Positions 27,831 to 35,930 of a stretch of DNA of 48,761 nucleotides are shown one piece after another. The stretch covers positions 530 through 49,290 of the forward strand of contig NZ_SEUI01000009.1 in NCBI RefSeq assembly GCF_008370255.1, read 5' to 3'. A program made the position numbers and the translations under genes. The stretch is from Pseudoalteromonas sp. FUC4. Its GTDB lineage: Bacteria > Pseudomonadota > Gammaproteobacteria > Enterobacterales > Alteromonadaceae. Within the stretch, counting starts at the first letter, position 1, and the number at the start of each line of letters is the position of its first letter. The notes beneath the pieces were generated by a model. It searched no databases. It was not told the origin of the DNA and was given only the letters and a program-made list of their open reading frames with translations.

Positions 27831-29046
27831 ATGTTGGCTTATCTATTTGTTGCTCGTTAGGAGGGCTTAATTGCCCACTAACACTTTGATATGCCCTAAG
27901 CCCAAACACAGGCAATACCGCAAGTAAATGATCCATTATTTCGGCTTGTAAATGTTCGTACGAAATCCAGCGTTTGTCTTCACTAAAACAATAAAACTCA
28001 ATCGGTAACCCGTGGTTCATTGGTTGTAGCTCTCGTACCATTAACGTAAGCGACGTATTAATTTTACTGTGCTGCTTTAAATAGCCCTCAGCATAACGAC
28101 GAAACAGCCCTAAATTAGAAACTTGAGCGGGTAATGTCGTCACTCGGATATAGTCGTGAAGCGGAATAGCCGCATCTATTTGCTTTCTAAATTCATCACT
28201 TACTAAACAAATACTGTGCATATCAATATTGAGTGAACGTTTAATACGTCTACCGCCTGACTCTTGCATACCGCGCCAGTTTTTAAACGAACCCGCAACG
28301 AGCATATAAGTTGGAATTGTTGTTATGGTGTTATCCCAGTTACGGACCTTTACAGTGTTTAAACCCAAATCAATTACTTCACCATCAGCGCCGTAGTTTT
28401 CTACTTGAATCCAATCACCATAGGTTACTAGGCGATTTGCTGCTATTTGAATGCTCGCTACAAAGCCTAAAATAGTGTCTTTAAATACTAATAACGTAAC
28501 AGCAGCAATAGCACCAAAGCCAGAGAGAATATAAGTGGGAGATTTCTCAAGGAAAATACTTACAATTAAAATAGCACACACAATAAAGGTTACTAACTTA
28601 ACAACCTGAATTAAGCCCTGAATAGGGACTTCGCGTGCAAACTCCAATTGGTTATAAATAGAACCCGCAATACTTACAATACTGCTAAAAATAAAACCTA
28701 CATGAATAATTAGTATGGCTTGGCCAACCGTTTTCAAAATTTCAGCGGTAAGCTCATTAACCGGATAAACACTGTCAAAGGTCGCCAAAAATAATACAGA
28801 GCAAAGCATACCTGCAATACGTCTATTAAGCTTATTAAGCATAGGCGACAACAAACCAATACGTTGAGGCGAAAGCTTAGTTACCACTTTTTGAATGCCT
28901 GGTAACATTAACCTACGAGTAAATAAGTAAACAATTAATAAAGAAAATATCCCTATTGAGACTGCGGTAATAGAACTAAGAAAATCCGCATCGGGTACTT
29001 TTTCAAACCAAGGAGCTATTAACTCCTGAAGATGGGTGTTGGTCAT
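27787..29046 (-). CDS. ybdG: YbdG-type mechanosensitive channel
   Basis: An MscS-superfamily channel of 419 residues, close to E. coli YbdG (415). Five or so membrane segments precede the pore helix and the beta domain (FVASIQIAANRLVTYGDWIQ, then GEVIDLGLNTVKVRNWDNT, TIPTYML). It protects against osmotic downshock. It is the last gene of a unit with the two acyltransferases; the upstream gene's end overlaps its start by ATGA. The 3' end overlaps chrA on the other strand. Confidence 0.9.
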   Translation of the reverse strand: MTNTHLQELIAPWFEKVPDADFLSSITAVSIGIFSLLIVYLFTRRLMLPGIQKVVTKLSPQRIGLLSPMLNKLNRRIAGMLCSVLFLATFDSVYPVNELTAEILKTVGQAILIIHVGFIFSSIVSIAGSIYNQLEFAREVPIQGLIQVVKLVTFIVCAILIVSIFLEKSPTYILSGFGAIAAVTLLVFKDTILGFVASIQIAANRLVTYGDWIQVENYGADGEVIDLGLNTVKVRNWDNTITTIPTYMLVAGSFKNWRGMQESGGRRIKRSLNIDMHSICLVSDEFRKQIDAAIPLHDYIRVTTLPAQVSNLGLFRRYAEGYLKQHSKINTSLTLMVRELQPMNHGLPIEFYCFSEDKRWISYEHLQAEIMDHLLAVLPVFGLRAYQSVSGQLSPPNEQQIDKPTFRVMANSAAKDPQQ

Positions 29047-29963
29047 AGTGTTTCAATTTCCTTACTGATTTGTGGTTCAGGTAAATCTTGTTGAGCATAA
29101 ATGTCGGCAAGCTGCTGGTCTTTAGCAACCCATAGCTCATTCACATAATGTTGAAAATTAACTTTAAATATGTCATCGCTTTGATAGCTGCCCTGCATAT
29201 TGTCATTAATGGGCGTTACGTCTATTGAAATATAAATAGAATCTAGCTCACCTTTGAGTAGGTTACGACAAACGTGATCTGTTTTACCGCTATACACTAA
29301 ATTTGTATTTAGCATGGCGTCAAATTGGTTGGCTAATACTTCAAGCGCAAAAGCAATGCCGCCCGCCTTGGGTTTTAATAAGTGCTTAAAAGGACTTTGT
29401 TGGAGATTATGCTTGGCTGGCGTAAAGCGTGTGCCTTCAACAAAATTAACGATAGTAGTAGGATAGTGACGAAAATTGCGACAGCTGTGTTTTGTGCGCT
29501 CTACATCTAACCCTTTCAACTTTGGGTTTTTAGCAAGCTGTGCTTTGCTTACCCGTTTCATAAACGGCATACCCATAGCCCACGCACCAGTGCCAATAAA
29601 AGGCACGTATTTTAATTCATCTTTTAAAAAAAATTTAGGGGCTGGCAATGCATGTAATGAGCTAAGTACGGTTATGTCTAACCAACTCGTGTGATTACAT
29701 ATAAGTAAATACCAACTTTTTGAATTTAAATCGCCACTTATATCAACCACAATATTAGGACAACCTAGCCACAAGCCAAACCGATTGCCATTACACCACC
29801 CTCGATAAGCGCTGTGCAATAAAGAGTTAACAACAGACAAAGGCAGTAATAACTTAATAAGCCCTAGTACAAACACCAGCGAGCCAAAAAGCATTACATT
29901 AGAAAACAATACGCAGCCCACAATTAAGCCGTTAAGCCAATTTGGTAACCACTTTTTTAGCAT
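29043..29963 (-). CDS. YihG-type lysophospholipid acyltransferase
   Basis: A PlsC-superfamily acyltransferase of 306 residues with an N-terminal membrane anchor. The catalytic HX4D is in CNHTSWLD and the acyl-acceptor motif is FVEGTRFT. The family transfers acyl chains to lysophospholipids at the inner membrane. It is 25 bases after a paralog of the same family and overlaps the YbdG gene by 4 bases, so it is likely coupled to it. Confidence 0.9.
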   Translation of the reverse strand: MLKKWLPNWLNGLIVGCVLFSNVMLFGSLVFVLGLIKLLLPLSVVNSLLHSAYRGWCNGNRFGLWLGCPNIVVDISGDLNSKSWYLLICNHTSWLDITVLSSLHALPAPKFFLKDELKYVPFIGTGAWAMGMPFMKRVSKAQLAKNPKLKGLDVERTKHSCRNFRHYPTTIVNFVEGTRFTPAKHNLQQSPFKHLLKPKAGGIAFALEVLANQFDAMLNTNLVYSGKTDHVCRNLLKGELDSIYISIDVTPINDNMQGSYQSDDIFKVNFQHYVNELWVAKDQQLADIYAQQDLPEPQISKEIETL

Positions 29964-29988
29964 AACTGTAAGCTCATATTTTTGCCTT

Positions 29989-30867
29989 TTATTTGGGGTG
30001 TTTTTCGAGCGATTGTAATGTTTGCTCTTTGTTTTCCCATAAACGATTTAGCTCGCTTTGAAAGCGTACTCTAAATTCAGAATCGCCGGTGTAGTCACCA
30101 ATAAGCTCTTCGCTTACAGGCCTCACTTCCACATGTACGTTAATATTTTTTACCTTACCACCTGCAAAATCCATGAACGTAGGAATGCCATCTGGGTAAT
30201 GAATGGTGACGTTAACCACTTTAGTAATTTGCTCACCCATCGCTTGCATTACAAAAGCAATACCGCCCGCTTTTGGTTTTAATAAATGTGGAAACGGGCT
30301 ATTTTGGCGCGCGTGCTTTTGCGTAGTAAAACGAGTGCCTTCTACAAAGTTAACCACACTTACTGGCATCTCTTTAAATTTTTCGCAGGCTTTACGCGTG
30401 GTTTCTAAGTCTTTGCCACGCAGCTTTGGATTCTTTTTTAATTGGCTTTTACTCGTGCGAGTCATAAACGGAAAATCAAGCGCCCACCAACACAAACCTA
30501 GAATAGGCACGTAAATAAGCTCTTTTTTCAAAAAGAAGTTTAAAAATGGAATTTTACGGTTAAACACGCGCTGCAATACTAAAATATCGACCCAGCTTTG
30601 GTGATTTGCAATTACTAGGTACCAATCCTTTAGTTTAAGTTCTTCAAGGCCAGTTACATTAAGTTTAGTTGGCGTAAATAACTTTTGATTTAAGCTATTA
30701 AAGGTCACCCAAATAGTTGCAAATTGCTTTGCAGCCCAGCTCATAATCTTTTGTAGAGGTTTAATAGGTATAAGCTTTATAAGCCCACAAACAAAAATAG
30801 GCACAAACCAAAAAAGTGTGTTTATTGTGTAAAAAATAATACTAAATACACTGCGAATAACTGACAT
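29989..30867 (-). CDS. YihG-type acyltransferase, paralog
   Basis: A second PlsC-like acyltransferase (292 residues). The ATG at 30867 is preferred because AAAGGA lies 9 bases upstream; in-frame ATGs further up are too close to that site. HX4D occurs in ANHQSWVD and the FVEGTRFTTQKHARQ motif is shared with the next gene, as is LLKPKAGGIAF. The two genes are a tandem duplication, clearly diverged. It heads a unit with the other acyltransferase and YbdG. Confidence 0.9.
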   Translation of the reverse strand: MSVIRSVFSIIFYTINTLFWFVPIFVCGLIKLIPIKPLQKIMSWAAKQFATIWVTFNSLNQKLFTPTKLNVTGLEELKLKDWYLVIANHQSWVDILVLQRVFNRKIPFLNFFLKKELIYVPILGLCWWALDFPFMTRTSKSQLKKNPKLRGKDLETTRKACEKFKEMPVSVVNFVEGTRFTTQKHARQNSPFPHLLKPKAGGIAFVMQAMGEQITKVVNVTIHYPDGIPTFMDFAGGKVKNINVHVEVRPVSEELIGDYTGDSEFRVRFQSELNRLWENKEQTLQSLEKHPK

Positions 30868-30927
30868 TACTTCCATTCCTTTAAACATTGCGCAGCCACT
30901 AATACTGCGCTTTCAGTTGCTTACAAA

Positions 30928-32808
30928 TTAATCTTCAAAATAGGTATAGCCTTCAAGGCCTGCATTAAGCTCAGCTAAGTAACCTTCTTTACACTGCGTC
31001 GATACATCAAGTTTATTAACTTGGTACGCAAAGTTGTCAGCTAAAATGGCGCTATCATAGTCAACAAACTTTAATACATCCTTAACGCTATCACCTTTTA
31101 TGGCATTGGTTAACACATAACCTTCATCGTTAAGCTCTACATGCACTGAATCAGTGTCACCAAATAAGTTATGCAAATCGCCTAAAATTTCTTGATATGC
31201 GCCCACCATAAACATAGCAATGTGGTATTGCTCGCCGTGTTTATATTCTGGTATTGGTAGGCTAGTTTCGATACCAGCGCCTTCAACGTATTCGCGGATT
31301 TGCCCGTCAGAGTCACAGGTAATATCTTGAATAATCGCGCGCTGAGTCAATGGCTGAGTTAAGTTCTCGATTGGCATTACCGGAAACAACTGCTGAATAC
31401 CCCATACATCAGGCAATGACTGAAATAATGAAAAGTTAACAAAGAGTTTATCTGCAAGCTTTTCGTTTAAATCGTCGAGTACTTCACGGTGTGCGCGCGC
31501 GTTGTTACTAAGCGATGCACGTACACGGTGTAAAATAGTAAAGTAAAGCTGCTCTATTTTCGCCCACTCTAACATGCTTACTAAGCCATGCACGTACTGA
31601 TCGTGCGCTTCGCTAAATAAGTGCATAGCGTCGTGATAAATCTCAAGTGCCATACGCGGGTTTAAACGCTGTAAACACTGCCACATTTCATCAAGCACTA
31701 ATGCGCTATTTTCAAGCGGTGGCTCTGGATTTAAATGATTTGGCGCTTTTTCTACGTCAATTACATCGGTAATTAATACCGCATGGTGAGCAGTTAAAGC
31801 ACGCCCAGATTCGGTGATAATAGCCGGATGCGTAAGGTTATGCTGATCGCACACCTCTGCAAATGCATTCACTACATTACGCGCGTACTCTTCTACTGTG
31901 TAGTTCATTGAACACGCACTGCGCGACCCAGAGCCCTCGTAATCAACGCCTAAGCCGCCGCCCACATCAACGGTATTTAACGGTACGTTTAATTGTGTAA
32001 GCTCAGCAAAGTGGCGTGCGCATTCACGCAAAGCACGGTGAATATCACGAATGTTGGCAATTTGAGAACCTATATGAAAATGCACCATTTGCATTAAGTG
32101 CAGCTTATTATGCTTTTTCAGTACTTCAACAGCACTTAATACTTGGCCTGCCGTTAAACCAAACTTGCCTTTTTCGCCGCCCGTGTTTTGCCACTTGCCT
32201 TTGCCTACTGAGTTTAGGCGAATGCGAATACCAATAGCAGGTTCAATGCCTAGGTTGTCTATTTCTTCAAGTAGTGTGGTCAGCTCTGAAAGCTTCTCTA
32301 CCACAATTTTTACGCTGTGGCCCATGGCTTGACCAATACATGCTAAGCGTAAAAATTCACTGTCTTTATAGCCGTTACACACAATAGTGATTGGCTCTTT
32401 TGCTACGCCCAAAATAGCCATAAGTTCTGGCTTTGAGCCTGCTTCTAGGCCAACAAGTCCACTTGGGTGCGCTAATAATTTACTCACAACAGAGCGCTGC
32501 TGATTGACTTTAATTGGATAAACGCAGGTATATTTACCGTTATATTCACGATTTGCTCGTGCTTGAGTAAATGCATTGGTAAGCGTATCTACCCGATTTT
32601 TTAAAATATCGGTAAAGCGCACTAAAACCGGCAACGTTAAACCTTGTTGTTTAAACTGCTCAGTTAATTGCGTTAAAGAAATGGCCGGTTTTGTTTGGTC
32701 GCCATCTGGGTAAGCCACCAGTTCGCCTTGTGCGTTAATATCAAAATAACCATCACTCCAATGAGCAACGTTATAAGTGGCGCGTGCTGTTTCTAAACCC
32801 CAGGTCAT
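30928..32808 (-). CDS. speA: Biosynthetic arginine decarboxylase
   Basis: SpeA (626 residues) converts arginine to agmatine, the first step of the arginine route to putrescine. It is a fold-III PLP enzyme. Lys100 in VYPIKVNQQRS is the likely PLP lysine, and DVGGGLGVDYEGSGS and CSMNYTVEEYA form the cofactor and active-site loops. It is divergent from speE across 198 bp. No agmatinase gene lies in the window. Confidence 0.97.
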   Translation of the reverse strand: MTWGLETARATYNVAHWSDGYFDINAQGELVAYPDGDQTKPAISLTQLTEQFKQQGLTLPVLVRFTDILKNRVDTLTNAFTQARANREYNGKYTCVYPIKVNQQRSVVSKLLAHPSGLVGLEAGSKPELMAILGVAKEPITIVCNGYKDSEFLRLACIGQAMGHSVKIVVEKLSELTTLLEEIDNLGIEPAIGIRIRLNSVGKGKWQNTGGEKGKFGLTAGQVLSAVEVLKKHNKLHLMQMVHFHIGSQIANIRDIHRALRECARHFAELTQLNVPLNTVDVGGGLGVDYEGSGSRSACSMNYTVEEYARNVVNAFAEVCDQHNLTHPAIITESGRALTAHHAVLITDVIDVEKAPNHLNPEPPLENSALVLDEMWQCLQRLNPRMALEIYHDAMHLFSEAHDQYVHGLVSMLEWAKIEQLYFTILHRVRASLSNNARAHREVLDDLNEKLADKLFVNFSLFQSLPDVWGIQQLFPVMPIENLTQPLTQRAIIQDITCDSDGQIREYVEGAGIETSLPIPEYKHGEQYHIAMFMVGAYQEILGDLHNLFGDTDSVHVELNDEGYVLTNAIKGDSVKDVLKFVDYDSAILADNFAYQVNKLDVSTQCKEGYLAELNAGLEGYTYFED

Positions 32809-33006
32809 GGCAACTCTTCTTTAGTCAATTAGGTATAAAGGCGCATTTTAATACGTCACTATCCACTAGGCTAACAAAAATTGAACTTTCACTCACTCCT
32901 AACTAACTTTATTCGTCAAATCAGTTAAAATGTCATTGAGCAAAACGCCAAGCACTGGCAGAATTGCCCCTTTTTCATACTCAACCTAAAAAGTGTAATA
33001 GTAACT

Positions 33007-33870
33007 ATGGCAAATTTAGATCAAAGTAAGTGGTTTACTGAAATTAGCGACCGCGATGGCAGCGCATTTTCATTACGTATTAATAAAAAGTTAGATGAAA
33101 AACAGTCTCCTTTTCAAAAGGTAGAAATGTTTGAAACCACAGACTTTGGTAATTTAATGATCATCGACGGGTGTACTATGGTAACAACCCGCGAAAACTT
33201 CTTTTACCATGAAATGATCAGCCACCCTGCACTTTTAGCGCACCCAAACCCTAAAAACGTCGTTATTATTGGCGGCGGCGACTGCGGTACTTTACGCGAA
33301 GTATTAAAACACCCAGGCGTAGAAACTGTAACGCAAATAGATATAGACGAAGTAGTAACGCAAATGTCGTTAAAGTACTTCCCAGAGCTTTGTGAATCTA
33401 ACAACGACGCCCGTGCAACGGTTATGTTTGACGACGGTATTAAATACATGCGCGAAGCCGCTGGCGAATCTATCGACGTGGTTATTGTTGATGGCACCGA
33501 TCCGGTGGGCCCAGGTGAGGGCTTATTTAACCATGCGTTTTACACAAGCTGTTTAGATGCACTGCGCCCAGGTGGTATTTTAGTACAACAAAGTGAATCG
33601 CCACTTATGCATATGCCATTATTAGTTGAAATGCGCGAAGCAATGCTAAGCGTAGGCTTTAACGATTTACAAACACTGCCATTCCCACAACCAATTTACC
33701 CAAGTGGTTTATGGTCGGTAACACTTGCACGTAAATCACAAGCATTTAACGGTTTCAGAGAAGATGGCGCAGCACAAATAGCCGAGCAAAGTGAATACTA
33801 CAACAGCGGTATTCATCATGGTGCACTCGCTACACCTAACTACATGAAACGCGCTTTTGATAAAAAATAA
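33007..33870 (+). CDS. speE: Polyamine aminopropyltransferase (spermidine synthase)
   Basis: SpeE (287 residues; E. coli 288) transfers an aminopropyl group from decarboxylated S-adenosylmethionine to putrescine. The fold motifs are GGGDCGTLREVLKH (cofactor binding), VTQIDIDEVV and DGTDPVGPGEGLF (catalytic Asp loop). It is divergent from speA, so both may share a control region (32809-33006). SpeD is not in the window. Confidence 0.98.
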   Translation: MANLDQSKWFTEISDRDGSAFSLRINKKLDEKQSPFQKVEMFETTDFGNLMIIDGCTMVTTRENFFYHEMISHPALLAHPNPKNVVIIGGGDCGTLREVLKHPGVETVTQIDIDEVVTQMSLKYFPELCESNNDARATVMFDDGIKYMREAAGESIDVVIVDGTDPVGPGEGLFNHAFYTSCLDALRPGGILVQQSESPLMHMPLLVEMREAMLSVGFNDLQTLPFPQPIYPSGLWSVTLARKSQAFNGFREDGAAQIAEQSEYYNSGIHHGALATPNYMKRAFDKK

Positions 33871-33890
33871 TACCAATTTTATTAAACTAA

Positions 33891-33920
33891 AAAGGGAGCA
33901 TTTAAATGCTCCCTTTTTTT
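33891..33920. terminator. Bidirectional terminator after speE
   Basis: A perfect 26-bp palindrome, 33891-33916 (AAAGGGAGCATTT and its complement), followed by TTTT on the plus strand and CCCTTTTTAG on the minus. It serves speE and the convergent barrel gene. Confidence 0.92.
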
Positions 33921-33926
33921 ATACTT

Positions 33927-35159
33927 TTAAAAACGCCATTGCGCATTTAGCATTATTTGCTGCTGCGAGATTCGTTCATTAAATCCAATTGGCTCTCTGT
34001 TTTTTGCAACACTTTTAAGTGCAGAACCCTCAACCCCTATTTGCAGTTTATTAGTGAGCTGGTAGCGCCATGTTGCGGTTAAACCTTCCCCATTGCTTGC
34101 ATTAGGATCAAACGCAGTGGTGTCGTTATCTGTCACTTTAAAATAATCATAGCGAACAGAAACTCGATGCTTGCCTTCTTTATGGCTTAACATTAAATAA
34201 TGGCTGTAAAAGGCATTATCTATTAAAGCATTAGCGCCCATTTCGGTTTTACCATTGAGCACCTGTGCTATAAAGCGAGTTTTACTATTAAGCTTATAAA
34301 GCCAAGCGGCGCTCGTAAAGCGAGTATCCCAAGCATACTGTCCTGTACTAATATTAAGTGTGGTTGGGTCGCCATTATTGTTGTAATAATAAATTCGAAA
34401 TTGTGATTTTTTTAAGTAATCCCAATGTACGCCAGCGTAATAGCCAAAACGCCCGTCTACCTCTTCAAACGGTAAAACCTGGTTAGCTTGCCAACGTAAT
34501 TCATACTCATTAAATGCCGCTACAGGCGCAAATTTAACACTTTCGTTAAATGTAGTTTGTCTATCGTGTAATGCAAAACCACGCCACGCAAGTAAAGTAC
34601 CTGCTGGGTCATTGCCTTTAAATGTTGCACCTACAAAGCTAAAGCTATGAGCGCTGTTAAAACGTTTTGCTGGGCGCTTAATAGTTATCTCTGCACCAAC
34701 AGTGCGTACTTCTTCGCCAATCCAGCTATTAATAGCTGAGTTTGTATAGTTATAAGGAGAAGTCCACCCTATATCAGGGTTTTCAAGCGACATAAGTGGG
34801 TAAAAGCCCCCTACGCGCATGTGCCATTTATAGTTGCTGTTAGATAGCGGCTGATACTTTATATAAGCCTGCGTAAAACCAAGGCCAACGTCAGGATCTT
34901 GATTCGCATTTAGCACCCCATGAGCCGACCAACTAGATGCTAAATCAACATTAAAATCTAAAATACCTTGGGATAAAATAAGTTCGTCGCTTTTAGTATC
35001 ATGTCGATATAGCCCAAGGCCGCCCTCTTGGAAGCTACGTATATCGCCACCCTGCACGGCTCTAATTTGTATCAAGCCTTTTACTTGTGCATACAATGCA
35101 TTACTAAAACATAAAGCACCGGCTAAAAATGCCAGCCTCATTAAGCGATTAATAGTCAT
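33927..35159 (-). CDS. Outer-membrane beta-barrel (porin-like) protein
   Basis: Not recognised as a named family. From the ATG at 35159 it is 410 residues with a signal peptide (cleavage after LYA). Many alternating-hydrophobicity strands follow, and it has the C-terminal Phe of Gram-negative barrels (QIMLNAQWRF). Its start overlaps the upstream cupredoxin gene by 11 bases, so the two are almost certainly co-translated. Role unknown; it could carry a copper- or substrate-related cargo for the cupredoxin. The frame is open further up to 35195. Confidence 0.8.
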   Translation of the reverse strand: MTINRLMRLAFLAGALCFSNALYAQVKGLIQIRAVQGGDIRSFQEGGLGLYRHDTKSDELILSQGILDFNVDLASSWSAHGVLNANQDPDVGLGFTQAYIKYQPLSNSNYKWHMRVGGFYPLMSLENPDIGWTSPYNYTNSAINSWIGEEVRTVGAEITIKRPAKRFNSAHSFSFVGATFKGNDPAGTLLAWRGFALHDRQTTFNESVKFAPVAAFNEYELRWQANQVLPFEEVDGRFGYYAGVHWDYLKKSQFRIYYYNNNGDPTTLNISTGQYAWDTRFTSAAWLYKLNSKTRFIAQVLNGKTEMGANALIDNAFYSHYLMLSHKEGKHRVSVRYDYFKVTDNDTTAFDPNASNGEGLTATWRYQLTNKLQIGVEGSALKSVAKNREPIGFNERISQQQIMLNAQWRF

Positions 35160-35772
35160 CAAATTCATCCGTAGCAAAATCAATTTGCTCCGCAATTTCC
35201 TGCATTACTTTATAAGTAATAGGGTTAGTAGCCACATTAATAGTTTGAGATTCAACCTTACTAATATCACTAAACCCAGAATGCCAAACACTTAACGTGT
35301 ATTCGCCTGCATTGGCATTTAAATCAACATTCCCGTTTTCATCAGTGATTGCAAAAATAGTACTATCTACCACCACAATATAACCTAACATCCAATCATG
35401 AATATTACAGCCAAGCTCAACAACCCCTGTTTGATCAAAAGTAATGGGCGCTTTTGGGTGCTCCTTATATAGCTTTAATTCAAATGTTTTAGCTTTAGAA
35501 AATGAATAAACATGATGCATAATTGAGTCCGCATTCGGAAACTCTACCTTTGCATTTTGTGGGACAACTAAAATACGCGGCTTAAATTCTCGATTTTGCT
35601 GGGTCATCGCATAAGGTGCTTCTGGAGGAATAACGCTAGAGGAATCTCCTGCAGTTAGCCATACAACAGCATTAGCTAATGGGTCGTTATTAGCATTTTT
35701 AATTGTTATATTTGCTGCAAAAACTCCAGTACTAACACTTAGTAAAAATACACAAAGTAAGCTTTTTATCAT
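35149..35772 (-). CDS. Periplasmic cupredoxin-like (MauL-type) protein
   Basis: A 207-residue exported protein (signal peptide to about residue 19). Residues about 65-137 form a plastocyanin-like domain with type-1 copper ligand candidates His86 or His87, then Cys122, His125 and Met128 in the GCNIHDWM loop. Such proteins are annotated as methylamine-utilization-related, though no mau genes are present here. The residues from about 137 on are a beta-sandwich-like part (YTLSVWHSGFSD). It forms an operon with the barrel gene. Confidence 0.85.
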   Translation of the reverse strand: MIKSLLCVFLLSVSTGVFAANITIKNANNDPLANAVVWLTAGDSSSVIPPEAPYAMTQQNREFKPRILVVPQNAKVEFPNADSIMHHVYSFSKAKTFELKLYKEHPKAPITFDQTGVVELGCNIHDWMLGYIVVVDSTIFAITDENGNVDLNANAGEYTLSVWHSGFSDISKVESQTINVATNPITYKVMQEIAEQIDFATDEFDDY

Positions 35773-35930
35773 TTTCTTGTCGCTATTATCAATTTGTTTA
35801 CATTATAGACCGATTAAGCCACCAAATTCTTTCTATTTTTTAAAACATTGAATACGTATGTAGGCAGTCGTATTAATCATCAACAGTCATTATCCTTAAA
35901 TGTCACCACCGACTCATCTAAGGACACACC

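Noticed and set aside
33871..33890. TACCAATTTTATTAAAC after speE, similar to the left end of the 160-bp element.
   Set aside because: Only the first 7 to 8 bases match and no right end or duplication is present. It is probably the speE-terminator spacer or a very short remnant.
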